From contig NZ_FMAC01000009.1 of assembly GCF_900094555.1 (NCBI RefSeq), forward strand, positions 186,001 through 250,000: DNA of 64,000 nucleotides, read 5' to 3'. How positions within the stretch are numbered: position 1 is the first letter of the stretch; every line of letters begins with the position of its first letter. A program made the translations under genes and the position numbers. The notes below the pieces were generated by a model, which saw nothing but the letters and a program-made list of their open reading frames with translations, was not told the origin of the DNA and did not search any database. This stretch comes from Martinezella hainanensis (lineage in GTDB: Bacteria; Pseudomonadota; Alphaproteobacteria; Rhizobiales; Rhizobiaceae). Below, piece after piece: positions 1 through 8,412 of the stretch.

Positions 1-176
1 AACTTCGTCCAACCCGTCAGTTTCTCGAGGACGGCCGGCAAGGCAATCTTCTCAAGCTTTTCGCCGCGATCGAGCTGCGGCAGCTGCTGTTGCTGGGTGT
101 TGCTTTGAGCATAGGCGGCTGTAGCGCCGAAAAACGCAAACATCGTCAGCGAAAAACCAAAAAGCGCAGCTCTCAC
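1..176 (-). CDS. Exported protein of unknown function, 5' part only
   Basis: Only the first 58 or so codons are inside the window; the gene runs off the left edge. It starts with GTG at 176-174, which overlaps the TGA stop of tag (GTGA), so it is probably translationally coupled to tag. The N-terminus is a typical Sec signal peptide (basic MRAALFG, then a hydrophobic stretch, then ATAAYAQ as the likely cleavage region), followed by a Gln-rich stretch and a segment ending in EKLTGW. An in-frame ATG lies 12 codons further in but would shorten the signal peptide. The product is presumably periplasmic. I do not recognise the family. Confidence 0.6.
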   Translation of the reverse strand, partial: MRAALFGFSLTMFAFFGATAAYAQSNTQQQQLPQLDRGEKLEKIALPAVLEKLTGWTK

Positions 177-802
177 GGTCTCACCAATGCACAGCGCATC
201 GCCTCCACCTCTTTCCGGCAATAGCAGCCTTCGATGTGATCGTTGACGAGGCCCATGGCCTGCATGAAGGCATAAACTGTGGTCGGACCGACAAAGGTCC
301 AGCCGCGCTTCTTCAAATCCTTCGAGATCCGCACGGAAGCCGGCGTCGTCGGGTTGGCGCGAAGATGTGCCAAGTCGAAGACCTCGGGGCGCTCGTCGGC
401 ACCTGGCTCGTGACCCCAGAAATAGCGGGCGAGCGAGCCAAATTCGTCACGCAGCTCGATGGCGCGGCGGGCATTGTTGATGGTGGAGACGATCTTGCCG
501 CGGTGGCGGATGATGCCGGCATCGGCGAGGCAGCGCTCGATATCCGTGTCGCCAAACTTGGCGACCTTCTCGAAATCGAAGCCTGCAAAAGCGGCGCGGA
601 AATTCTCGCGCTTGCGCAGGATCGTCAACCAGGACAGGCCCGACTGGAAGCCTTCCAGGCAGATCTTCTCGAAGAGCCTGATGTCATTGACGACCGGGCG
701 ACCCCATTCCTCGTCGTGATAGCGCTGATATTCCGGCAAATTGCCGTGCCAGAAGCAGCGGTCCTTGCCGTCTTCGCCGGTGATGATGCCCGTTTCGGTC
801 AT
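173..802 (-). CDS. tag: DNA-3-methyladenine glycosylase I
   Basis: A 209-residue base-excision-repair glycosylase that removes 3-methyladenine from alkylated DNA in the cytoplasm. The Tag family hallmarks are visible: RCFW near residue 15, YHDEEWG at 28-34, and zinc-ligand candidates C16, H29, H189 and C193 with the C-terminal HxxxC spacing of E. coli Tag. The length is normal for the family (about 190-210). It is the first gene of a small minus-strand unit; its stop overlaps the GTG start of an exported protein gene. A functional link between the two is not evident. Confidence 0.95.
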   Translation of the reverse strand: MTETGIITGEDGKDRCFWHGNLPEYQRYHDEEWGRPVVNDIRLFEKICLEGFQSGLSWLTILRKRENFRAAFAGFDFEKVAKFGDTDIERCLADAGIIRHRGKIVSTINNARRAIELRDEFGSLARYFWGHEPGADERPEVFDLAHLRANPTTPASVRISKDLKKRGWTFVGPTTVYAFMQAMGLVNDHIEGCYCRKEVEAMRCALVRP

Positions 803-1104
803 TTTCGCGATTCGTCCCCTATTTCAGCGCACGCTACCGGAAACCGGTATGCAACTATCGGATAAATTGAGATCAATCAAATGCTTAAATTCATAGGCTG
901 ACTTCGACGACCGCGCATTCCGATTCATGATTTACCACTTGCAAACCATCTTTCCAAACCAGGCGGTAACCCTGACAAAGCTTTATCGGCTTCGCGGCAT
1001 TTTGATGAATAGATCTTTACCATTCGCTCGCGTGCAAGTGGCACCATGATTTCGACCGGGCGCTTTCGCGCCCATCCTCGGCCCATGTGTAGAGAGTTTG
1101 TCCG

Positions 1105-1887
1105 ATGATGAAACATGCCGTTCTGTGTGCCGCCGGCGCCCTGAGCCTGCTCGCCTCCACCGCCTTTGCCGACGATCGCTATCAGTCGCGCCCGCCCGTC
1201 ATCGTCAGTCCCGATCTGACCGCCCCCTGGGTGATGCAGCTGGGCGGCGGCAACGTGCAGCCGGTGGTCTATCCTCGTCCGATGGCGCGCCGCGCCGCCG
1301 ATCCCACGATGCAGCAGCAGGCCAATCCGCAGGTACGCCAGGTCGTGCAGCCACGCGGGCTGTTTGCGCGCCCGGCCGTGCAGCAGGTCGCCATGGCCCG
1401 CCCGCAATATCCGGCGGTCCGCGGCCAGATCGATCCGCAGTTCCTGCCGCAGATCGTCGACTACCAGACCAAGGAAAAACCCGGCAGCATCATCATCGAT
1501 ACCAATAACCGCTTTCTCTATCTGGTGATGGATGGCGGCAAGGCGCGGCGCTACGGCGTCGGCGTCGGCAAGCCCGGCTTCGAATGGGCCGGCGCCCACA
1601 CCGTCACCCGCAAGCAGGAATGGCCGGACTGGACGCCGCCCGCCGAGATGATCTCGCGCGAGGCCGCCAAGGGCCACTATCTGCCGGCGCACATGGAAGG
1701 CGGCGAAGGCAATCCGCTCGGCGCACGCGCCATGTATCTGGGCTCCACCCTCTATCGCATCCATGGCACCAACGCGCCGTGGACGATCGGCAACGCCGTC
1801 TCTTCCGGCTGCATCCGCCTTCGCAACGAGGATGTCATCGACCTCTACAATCGCGTGAAGGTCGGCACCCGCGTCACCGTCATGTAG
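1105..1887 (+). CDS. L,D-transpeptidase (YkuD domain), copy 1
   Basis: A 260-residue periplasmic L,D-transpeptidase of the ErfK/YbiS/YcfS/YnhG type. It has a Sec signal peptide (MMKHAVLCAAGALSLLASTAFA), a Gln/Pro-rich linker to about residue 120, then the YkuD domain. The catalytic signature HGTN...SSGCIRL gives H220 and nucleophile C236. Such enzymes make 3-3 peptidoglycan cross-links or attach proteins to the tetrapeptide stem; in Rhizobiales they also anchor beta-barrel outer-membrane proteins. ATG occurs twice in tandem (1105, 1108). A second, shorter paralogue follows 217 bp downstream on the same strand, suggesting tandem duplication. Confidence 0.93.
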   Translation: MMKHAVLCAAGALSLLASTAFADDRYQSRPPVIVSPDLTAPWVMQLGGGNVQPVVYPRPMARRAADPTMQQQANPQVRQVVQPRGLFARPAVQQVAMARPQYPAVRGQIDPQFLPQIVDYQTKEKPGSIIIDTNNRFLYLVMDGGKARRYGVGVGKPGFEWAGAHTVTRKQEWPDWTPPAEMISREAAKGHYLPAHMEGGEGNPLGARAMYLGSTLYRIHGTNAPWTIGNAVSSGCIRLRNEDVIDLYNRVKVGTRVTVM

Positions 1888-1971
1888 TTTGCACGACTTC
1901 TGAGCCTGTGCGGCGATACTATCCCATCGAAGGGGCAGTATTCGCCGCGCCAGACAGCCCTCCACTATAGT

Positions 1972-1987
1972 TCAGACTATAGTCTGA
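1972..1987. promoter_or_regulatory. 16-bp perfect palindrome between the two L,D-transpeptidase genes
   Basis: TCAGACTATAGTCTGA is a perfect dyad lying 85 bp after the first Ldt stop and about 118 bp before the start of the second. An extra CTATAGT half-site precedes it at about 1964-1970. There is no T-tract after it, so a protein-binding operator is more likely than a terminator. The binding protein is unknown. Confidence 0.45.
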
Positions 1988-2104
1988 TCCGCGATAGAAG
2001 AGCGGGGCGTTCTTCGAGGCCAGTCTCCTCATCGGGCATTTTGATCTTGATCCCTTCGTTGGTTCCGGTAGTTTCCTACCGAATTCAACGAGGGGAATGC
2101 CATT

Positions 2105-2803
2105 ATGAAAGCAGCATTGTCGATCGTGACGACAGGTGTCGTTGCGGCGTGTCTTCTTGCAGCATCGAACGCAGCGGCCTTCACCGCCTCAGCACCCTAT
2201 GCGGCGCCGGCCACGCGTTCGGATGTGATCAGGGTCGCGATGGAGCCGCAGGGCCAGGTGAAGCCGCAGTTCCAGCGGCGCATGGTGCGGCTGGCGACGA
2301 ACGAGGAGCCGGGCACCGTCATCGTCGACACCAACAACAAGTATCTCTACCTCGTCGAAGGCAATAATCGCGCAAGACGCTACGGCATCGGCGTCGGCCG
2401 CGACGGCTTCGGCTGGTCGGGCGTCGTCAAGGTCGGCCGCAAGGCGGAATGGCCCGGCTGGACGCCGCCGCCGGAAATGATCGTGCGCGAAGCCAAGAAG
2501 GGCCACAAGCTGCCGGCCTACCAGGAGGGCGGCGAGGACAATCCGCTCGGCGCCCGCGCCATGTATCTCTACCGCAACGGCAACGATACCGCCTTCCGCA
2601 TCCACGGCACCAACCAGCCATGGAGCATCGGTCTCAACATGTCCTCCGGCTGCATCCGCATGATGAACAAGGACGTGATGGATCTCTATGATCGCGTTCC
2701 AGTCGGCACCAAGGTCATCGTCGTCGGCCCTGGCAACAAGCAGGGCGAAGTCAGCTATCAGGATCGCGGCGTCGATGTGCTGAGAACCCTGTTCGGCGGC
2801 TGA
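2105..2803 (+). CDS. L,D-transpeptidase (YkuD domain), copy 2
   Basis: A 232-residue paralogue of the upstream gene. It has an N-terminal signal peptide ending near AASNAAAFTA, a short spacer, then the YkuD domain with HGTN (H167) and SSGCIRM (nucleophile C183). A C-terminal tail of about 25 residues after the domain is absent from copy 1. Long segments of the catalytic domain are shared with copy 1 (for example the EGGE-NPLGARAMYL region), while the N-terminal linkers differ. The ATG has a good Shine-Dalgarno (AGGGGAA) 8 bp upstream. The product acts on peptidoglycan in the periplasm; whether it cross-links stems or tethers proteins cannot be told from sequence. Confidence 0.93.
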   Translation: MKAALSIVTTGVVAACLLAASNAAAFTASAPYAAPATRSDVIRVAMEPQGQVKPQFQRRMVRLATNEEPGTVIVDTNNKYLYLVEGNNRARRYGIGVGRDGFGWSGVVKVGRKAEWPGWTPPPEMIVREAKKGHKLPAYQEGGEDNPLGARAMYLYRNGNDTAFRIHGTNQPWSIGLNMSSGCIRMMNKDVMDLYDRVPVGTKVIVVGPGNKQGEVSYQDRGVDVLRTLFGG

Positions 2804-2805
2804 TC

Positions 2806-2824
2806 GGGGCGGTATTTCCGCCCC
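2806..2824 (+). terminator. Stem-loop after the second L,D-transpeptidase gene
   Basis: GGGGCGG-TATTT-CCGCCCC forms a perfect 7-bp GC stem immediately after the TGA stop. No clear T-run follows, so it is either a weak terminator or a 3'-end stabiliser. The rest of the gap up to the next gene at 3118 (about 290 bp) shows no further gene that I can support. Confidence 0.5.
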
Positions 2825-3117
2825 CTGATTCGAACACCGACTCAAGGGCGTTCCAGACCATGGCATGGCACCGATCATGCAGGTCGGGGGCGCCCGCTTC
2901 GCTTGTGAGGTATCCTCCTCCTCCAGGCCTGGCTGAGCTACTGTTGCGCCAGTGTTACAGCCTGAAACTTATCGCGCTGGTGTGCCGCAAAACGGCCCAT
3001 TCCCTTCAGTTTAGCGTCAGTTTTCCCACTTAAGCCGTGCCTGTTCACCCATGACTGCAATAGAAGTGTCATGGAAGCACGCTTAGATGGCAGCACTTTG
3101 GCATCCGGGGATTTCAT

Positions 3118-3789
3118 ATGCATCGTGCATTTCGCATCAAGCAGCCGGCCCTCGCCGCGCTTGCGACTTCCGCATTCATATTTGCCGCAAGCTCTGCCTC
3201 GGCAGAGATGCAATTTTCCGCTTACGGCGGCATACAGGGCGCAACAGGCAGCAATGTGACCACGTCGGACGGCGCCGATTTCGACCCGAACTGGTCCGGC
3301 AAATCCTTCAAGATGCCGCCCTATTTCGGCTTCCGCGGCATCTGGTGGCTTGACCAGTTCGACAAGCCGAACTGGGGCGTATCGCTCGATTACACCCATG
3401 CGAAGGTCTATGGCGATCTCGGCAATACGCCCGGCTGGTCGCATTTCGAGTTCACCGACGGCCTCAACATGCTGACGCTGAACGCGCTCTACCGTTTCCA
3501 GGACCCTAGCCGCAACTGGACGCCCTATGTCGGTCTCGGCGCCGGCATCAACGTGCCGCACGTCGAAGTCACGCGCGCTTCCGGCACGACCTTCGATTAT
3601 CAGTTCGGCGGCGCCTCGCTACAGGCACAGGCCGGCGTCAGCTATCAGTTCGCCAAGCACTGGTCGACCTTCGTCGAATACAAGGGCAACTACAACTTCG
3701 TGAACAACGTCTCGATCGACAGCGGCGATACGCTGAAGACCAGGGTTTTCACGCACGCTCTCAACTTCGGCGTCTCGTTCAACTTCTGA
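3118..3789 (+). CDS. lpxQ: Outer-membrane beta-barrel protein, probable lipid A oxidase LpxQ
   Basis: A 223-residue secreted protein: signal peptide to about residue 30 (ending ASSASAEM), then alternating aromatic strands and a C-terminal phenylalanine (FGVSFNF), the signature of an outer-membrane 8-stranded barrel. The segment from EMQFSAYGGIQ through the MPPYFGFRGIWW motif resembles rhizobial LpxQ, an outer-membrane enzyme that oxidises the proximal glucosamine of lipid A to 2-aminogluconate using O2. The length matches LpxQ (about 220). The assignment rests on remembered family resemblance; a generic OmpA-like barrel is the alternative. No strong Shine-Dalgarno precedes the ATG. It lies close to two peptidoglycan transpeptidase genes, an envelope-themed neighbourhood. 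Confidence 0.7.
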   Translation: MHRAFRIKQPALAALATSAFIFAASSASAEMQFSAYGGIQGATGSNVTTSDGADFDPNWSGKSFKMPPYFGFRGIWWLDQFDKPNWGVSLDYTHAKVYGDLGNTPGWSHFEFTDGLNMLTLNALYRFQDPSRNWTPYVGLGAGINVPHVEVTRASGTTFDYQFGGASLQAQAGVSYQFAKHWSTFVEYKGNYNFVNNVSIDSGDTLKTRVFTHALNFGVSFNF

Positions 3790-3854
3790 CGTCCTTCAGG
3801 CCGAACTTCGCGATCGATCCCTCAAACCGGTTCAGGCTTGGGGGATCTTGTGCT

Positions 3855-4214
3855 ATGTTTCAGCCCATGAGCTTTTTCTACTACCGATGTGACTGGATCC
3901 ATCCGGAAAGCGAGGAGCCAGTCATCGTTTATTACGAGGTCGATGTCGCCGGCGATGTTCCGCGGCTCATCGACGTGTTCGCGGACGGCCGCCGGCATTG
4001 CATGTCGGTTGCCGATTATGTTGCGCTGGGGCGTGAGATGCGACGGGTCACCAGCCTCGTCGAAGGCTCGTTTTATGACGGCATTGCCGGCCTGGTGGAC
4101 GGCATCCTCTTCGAGGAAGGCCAGGACCGCATCAGCATGACGCGGATCGCTGCCGACAGGTTCGAGGGCGAATGGCAGGCACATCGCCTGCCGACGCCCG
4201 ACAAGCTGCACTAG
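3855..4214 (+). CDS. DUF6881-like hypothetical protein
   Basis: A 119-residue soluble protein with no signal peptide or membrane segment. It opens with FFYYRCDWIHPESEEPVIVYYEVD, resembling the start of DUF6881 proteins, and continues with an acidic alpha/beta pattern. A second ATG four codons in (MSFFYY) is an equally good start. No catalytic motif is visible and the function is unknown. It is followed directly by a palindromic rhizobial repeat, so it is probably monocistronic. Confidence 0.7.
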   Translation: MFQPMSFFYYRCDWIHPESEEPVIVYYEVDVAGDVPRLIDVFADGRRHCMSVADYVALGREMRRVTSLVEGSFYDGIAGLVDGILFEEGQDRISMTRIAADRFEGEWQAHRLPTPDKLH

Positions 4215-4325
4215 AGCCGGATGATTTTAGATCGAATCGATCTAAAATCTGAATCCGCTCCAGAATCAAAGAAGCAGAGCACGATGTCGTCCGAAATCCC
4301 CTGACACTTTTCGGCATCATGCTCT
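4213..4325. repeat. RIME-like rhizobial intergenic palindromic element
   Basis: Two adjacent palindromes fill the gap between converging genes. The first contains ATTTTAGATCG-aat-CGATCTAAAAT (about 4223-4247) within GAGCCGGAT...ATCCGCTC flanks. The second spans about 4277-4325 with GAGCA/TGCTC ends and internal CGAAA/TTTCG arms. This two-module arrangement matches the rhizobial intergenic mosaic elements known from Rhizobium and Sinorhizobium chromosomes. It probably forms the 3' end of both converging transcripts. Confidence 0.75.
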
Positions 4326-5643
4326 AGGCAGCGGCCGGCTGCAAACCCTTCAGCTTCTCCGGCATATTCCCGCCATAGGCCCAATCCAGCAATTCCACCG
4401 TATGCAGGATCGGAATGCCAGTACCTGTGGCGATCTGCGTGATGCAGCCAATATTGCCTGTGGCGATGATATCTGCTCTCGTCGCTTCGAGATTCCGGAC
4501 CTTGCGCGCCTTCAGTTCGGCCGAAATCTCCGGCTGCATGATGTTGTAGGTGCCGGCAGAACCGCAGCACAGATGCCCTTCCGCCGGCTCACGCACGGTG
4601 AAGCCGGCCGCTTTCAACAAGAGCTTCGGCGCCATGGTGATCTTCTGCCCGTGCTGCATCGAGCAGGCGGAATGATAGGCAACCGTGATGCCGCGCGGCA
4701 TATGCGAGGGAAGGTCGAGGCTTGCGAGATATTCGGTGATATCCTTGGCGAGCGCCGAAACCCTTGCCGCCTTTTCGGCATAGGCCGGATCGAGGCGCAG
4801 CATATGCCCGTAATCCTTGATCGTCGTGCCGCAGCCGGATGCGGTTATGATGATGGCGTCTAGCCCTCCGACCTCGATCTCGCGAACCCAGACATCGACA
4901 TTGGCGCGGGCGGCAGCAAGCGCCTGTTCCTCGCGACCCATATGGTGGACCAGCGAGCCGCAGCAGACCTCCCCTTCCGGCGCCACGACCTCGACGCCGA
5001 GGCGGGTCAAAAGGCGGATGGTCGCCGCATTGATTTCGGGATCGAGCACCGGCTGGGCGCAGCCCGTCAGGATCGCCACTCGACCGCGTCGCTCGGCCTG
5101 CGGTGCGTGCACCCCCGGCTTGGCAAAGGGCGACGTCGCAGGAATGCTACGCGGCGCAAGATCGAGCATGGCGGCGAAAGCCTTCAATGCAGGAATGCGT
5201 CTCAACAGACCCTTGAGCGGTCGGCCGAGCTTTGCAAGCTGCAGGGCGAACCGGAAACGGCCGGGATAGGGCAAGACGGCGGCCAGCACATTGCGGGTCA
5301 GCCGGTCCATCAACGGGCGTTTGTAGGTCGTCTCCACATGCACGCGCGCGTGGTCGATCAGGTGCATGTAGTCGACGCCGGACGGACAGGTGGTCGTGCA
5401 GGCAAGGCAGGAGAGACAGCGATCGATATGCGTCACCACTTCGGCATCGGCTGGCCGGCCGTTTTCCAACATGTCCTTGATCAGGTAGATGCGGCCGCGC
5501 GGGCTGTCGAGCTCGTTGCCGAGCGTCACATAGGTGGGACAGGTGGCGGTGCAGAAGCCGCAATGCACGCATTTGCGCAGGATCGCCTCGGACTCGGCCA
5601 CATGCGGATCGGCAAGCTGTTCGGGCGTGAAATTGGTTTGCAT
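4324..5643 (-). CDS. glcF: Glycolate oxidase iron-sulfur subunit GlcF
   Basis: A 439-residue subunit that carries electrons from the flavin subunits of glycolate oxidase. Two [4Fe-4S] motifs are at C25/C28/C31/C35 and C76/C79/C82/C86. Two cysteine-rich CCG domains follow (CCGSLVHHMG and CCGSAGTYNI), as in GlcF, LldE and heterodisulfide reductase proteins. An ATG at 5643 gives the standard GlcF N-terminus (MQTNFTPEQLADP). It is the last gene of the glcD-glcE-glcF operon, 11 bp after glcE. The complex oxidises glycolate to glyoxylate at the membrane. Confidence 0.95.
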   Translation of the reverse strand: MQTNFTPEQLADPHVAESEAILRKCVHCGFCTATCPTYVTLGNELDSPRGRIYLIKDMLENGRPADAEVVTHIDRCLSCLACTTTCPSGVDYMHLIDHARVHVETTYKRPLMDRLTRNVLAAVLPYPGRFRFALQLAKLGRPLKGLLRRIPALKAFAAMLDLAPRSIPATSPFAKPGVHAPQAERRGRVAILTGCAQPVLDPEINAATIRLLTRLGVEVVAPEGEVCCGSLVHHMGREEQALAAARANVDVWVREIEVGGLDAIIITASGCGTTIKDYGHMLRLDPAYAEKAARVSALAKDITEYLASLDLPSHMPRGITVAYHSACSMQHGQKITMAPKLLLKAAGFTVREPAEGHLCCGSAGTYNIMQPEISAELKARKVRNLEATRADIIATGNIGCITQIATGTGIPILHTVELLDWAYGGNMPEKLKGLQPAAA

Positions 5644-5654
5644 CAGGTCCCCCG

Positions 5655-6854
5655 TCACGCCATTTTGCCGGGGTTGAAAATCCCCGCTGGATCGAATTTT
5701 TCCTTCACGCGCGCCGAAAGCAGCGCCACGGCCTCCGGCTGCGGCTGGAAGGCAGCCGTCATCGCGCGGTGAGCCGGGGTGGCGCGCATCAAGGTCGCAT
5801 GTCCGCCGCCAAGCGCGTGGATGTAGCGTCGCAGCATGTCGCCTTCCGGCTCGGCTTCCATGCGCATCCAGACAAGCCCGCCTTGCCAATCGTAATAGGC
5901 ATCCACGCCCTCCTCCAGGCGAAGAGCGGCCACAAGCTGGTGGCCCGTGCCGGGCGCGACCGAGACGCGCCAGACAGGACGCGGGGTGCCATCCGCATAG
6001 GGCTTCACATCGCGGATCTCGCGCCATAACCGGCGGCTGTCATCCTCCTCGAGGCGTTTCACCGATCCAAGCCGGCCCATCGCGGCGGCAAGCTTTTCAC
6101 CACGGACTGCGACGGAGCCAGGAAGACCCTCGATGCGCAGCACCGCCGCCTCTCCTTGCGGCAACTTCCCATCGAGAAAAGACCAGGCGACGGTGAGCGG
6201 CAGATGGGCGGCACCCGACACTTCGAGCGGCAGGGCCATGGCCGCAGCCATCGCATTGGCGGCTTCCGCATCGTTAAGGCCGGAGAGGACGATCGTCTCC
6301 TCCGTCTTCGGCTTCGGCGGCACGCGGAACGTTACCTCGGTCAGAAGGCCGAGCGTGCCGTGGGAGCCAGCCATCAACTTGACCAGATCGAGGCCGGTGA
6401 CGTTCTTCATCACCCGCCCGCCGGCCTTGACGATCTCGCCCCGGCCGTTGACGAAACGGACGCCGAGAAGGCTATCGCGCGCGGCACCGCTGACGAAGCG
6501 GCGCGGACCGGAGACATTGGCCGCGAAGATGCCGCCGATCGTCGGCTCGCCTTCCGTTGCCATCAGCGGCCGATGATCCATCGGCTCGAAGGCCATCATC
6601 TGACCGCTCTCTGCAAGCGCTGCTTCGATCTCCGCAACCGGCGTACCGGCGCGAGCGGTCATCACCATCTCACCCGGATTATAGGCGACGATGCCGGCAA
6701 GGCCGCTCGATGAAAGAACGGCGTCGGATGCGACCGCATTGCCGAAGCCGGATCGCGTGTTGCCGCCGACGATGGCGAGGGCTGCGCCGCGGGCCGTATG
6801 ATCGCCGATGATCGAGGCGGCTTCCTCTTCTGTCTTCGGATGAAACTCGGTCAT
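5655..6854 (-). CDS. glcE: Glycolate oxidase FAD-binding subunit GlcE
   Basis: A 399-residue member of the FAD-linked oxidase (PCMH/VAO) family. The GGNTRSGFG motif near the N-terminus and the TIGGIFAANVSGPRR and MKNVTGLDLVKLMAGSHGTLG segments are characteristic of GlcE, a shortened paralogue of GlcD. The ATG at 6854 overlaps the glcD stop (ATGA), implying translational coupling. GlcE is needed together with GlcD and GlcF for glycolate oxidation. Confidence 0.94.
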   Translation of the reverse strand: MTEFHPKTEEEAASIIGDHTARGAALAIVGGNTRSGFGNAVASDAVLSSSGLAGIVAYNPGEMVMTARAGTPVAEIEAALAESGQMMAFEPMDHRPLMATEGEPTIGGIFAANVSGPRRFVSGAARDSLLGVRFVNGRGEIVKAGGRVMKNVTGLDLVKLMAGSHGTLGLLTEVTFRVPPKPKTEETIVLSGLNDAEAANAMAAAMALPLEVSGAAHLPLTVAWSFLDGKLPQGEAAVLRIEGLPGSVAVRGEKLAAAMGRLGSVKRLEEDDSRRLWREIRDVKPYADGTPRPVWRVSVAPGTGHQLVAALRLEEGVDAYYDWQGGLVWMRMEAEPEGDMLRRYIHALGGGHATLMRATPAHRAMTAAFQPQPEAVALLSARVKEKFDPAGIFNPGKMA

Positions 6855-8290
6855 GCGGCGTTGCGTCCGTCGAGCGGGAAGACCTTGGAAGGATTGAGGA
6901 TCCAGCCAGGATCGAAGGCTGCGCGAACGGACATCATCTGCGCGAGATCGACCTCCGCATATTGATGGCGCATCAGGTCGCGTTTCTCGATGCCGACGCC
7001 GTGCTCGCCGGTGAGGCAGCCACCGGCATCGACGCAGAGCCGCAGGATATCGTTGCCGGCGGCTTCCGCCTTGGCTGCTTCCTCGGGATCGTTGGCATTG
7101 AAGAGGATCAACGGGTGCATGTTGCCATCGCCGGCGTGGAAGACGTTGGCGACGCGCAGGCCGTAGCCATCGACGATCTCGCCGGTCTTCTTCAGCACAT
7201 AGGAGAGCTGGCTGAGCGGCACCGTGCCATCCATGCAGATGTAATCGGCAATGCGGCCAGTGGCGCCGAAAGCCGATTTCCGGCCTTTCCAGATCAGGGC
7301 CGCCTCCGTCGCCGACTGGCATTCACGCACGGTCTTGACCCTGTGAGTGCGGGCGATGGCGACGATGCTGGCAAGCATATCGTCCATTTCCGCCTCGGAG
7401 CCTTCGACTTCGACGATCAGGAGCGCCTCGACATCAAGAGGATAGCCGGCCTTGGCAAAGGCCTCGCAGATCTCGATCGCCGGCTTGTCCATGAATTCGA
7501 TGGCGACGGGCACGATGCCGGCGGCAATGACATCGGCGACGCAGGCGCCTGCTTCCTCGGAACTGTCGAAGCCGAAGAGCACCGGCCGGGCGCCCTCGGG
7601 CTTGGCGATGAGCCGCACCGTCGCTTCGGTGACGATGCCGAGCTGGCCTTCCGAGCCGCAGACGAGGCCGAGCAGATCATAGCCTGCCGCATCGAGCGCC
7701 TTGCCGCCGAGATCGATGACGGTGCCGTCGGTCAGGACGAGCTTGACGCCGAGCAGATTGTTGGTCGTGACGCCGTATTTCAGACAGTGCGCGCCGCCGG
7801 AATTCATGCCGATATTGCCGCCGATGGTGCAGGCAAGCTGCGAACTCGGATCGGGCGCATAGAAGAAGCCGTCTGCCGAAACACTTTCGGAAACATGCAG
7901 GTTCGTTACCCCCGCCTGCACGGTCGCGGTGCGGTTGGCATAATCGATATCGAGGATGCGGTTCATCTTGGAGAGGCCGAGAACGACGGCATCCTCCTGC
8001 GGGATGGCACCACCGGACAGCGAGGTGCCGGCGCCGCGCGGCACGACGGGAATACCGTAGCGATGGCAATATTTCATGACGGCCGCCACTTCCGCCGTCG
8101 AGCGCGGCAGAGCGACGGCAAGCGGCAGGCGACGATAGGATACGAAGGCATCGGTTTCGAAGGGCACGAGCTCACGCGGCTCGTGGATCAGACATTCCGG
8201 CGCCAGAAGATCGGCGAGATCGGCGACGATTGCGCTGCGGCGCGCCAGGACATCCGCCCGCGGCTCCAGAAATGAAATGGCCTCGGCCAT
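6851..8290 (-). CDS. glcD: Glycolate oxidase catalytic flavoprotein subunit GlcD
   Basis: A 479-residue catalytic subunit of glycolate/D-lactate oxidase, FAD-dependent (FAD_binding_4 plus FAD-oxidase_C). Visible motifs are VPRGAGTSLSGGAIP, TIGGNIGMNSGGAHCLKYG and the C-terminal HAGDGNMHP and GEHGVGIEKR. I chose the ATG at 8290 because AGGAGGAG lies just upstream of it; an in-frame ATG at 8308 lies before that ribosome-binding site. It is the first gene of glcDEF. Glycolate here may come from phosphoglycolate salvage or plant-derived compounds. A divergent LysR gene 122 bp away is the likely regulator. Confidence 0.96.
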   Translation of the reverse strand: MAEAISFLEPRADVLARRSAIVADLADLLAPECLIHEPRELVPFETDAFVSYRRLPLAVALPRSTAEVAAVMKYCHRYGIPVVPRGAGTSLSGGAIPQEDAVVLGLSKMNRILDIDYANRTATVQAGVTNLHVSESVSADGFFYAPDPSSQLACTIGGNIGMNSGGAHCLKYGVTTNNLLGVKLVLTDGTVIDLGGKALDAAGYDLLGLVCGSEGQLGIVTEATVRLIAKPEGARPVLFGFDSSEEAGACVADVIAAGIVPVAIEFMDKPAIEICEAFAKAGYPLDVEALLIVEVEGSEAEMDDMLASIVAIARTHRVKTVRECQSATEAALIWKGRKSAFGATGRIADYICMDGTVPLSQLSYVLKKTGEIVDGYGLRVANVFHAGDGNMHPLILFNANDPEEAAKAEAAGNDILRLCVDAGGCLTGEHGVGIEKRDLMRHQYAEVDLAQMMSVRAAFDPGWILNPSKVFPLDGRNAA

Positions 8291-8385
8291 GCCGTCCTCC
8301 TCCTGCATCCCCTTTGCGGATACAGCCTCCTTTTAACCCATTACAGGCTTAGCGCTTTCCCAAGTTTGGAGCAAATGATAAGCAT

Positions 8386-8406
8386 TTATTCCAAAATAGG
8401 AAATAA
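8386..8406. promoter_or_regulatory. Candidate LysR operator between glcD and its divergent regulator
   Basis: TTATTCC-aaaata-GGAAATAA is a near-perfect dyad of the size typical of LysR boxes. It lies in the glcD/LysR divergent gap and ends 6 bp before the LysR ATG, a position suited to autorepression. Confidence 0.4.
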
Positions 8407-8412
8407 TCGCGC

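Noticed and set aside
925..1965. A 346-codon minus-strand frame across the first Ldt gene
   Set aside because: It is the reverse frame of a clear L,D-transpeptidase and shows no recognisable domain.
6962..8275. A 437-codon plus-strand frame
   Set aside because: It lies opposite glcD and has the His/Asp/Gly-rich composition of an antisense shadow, with no ribosome-binding site.
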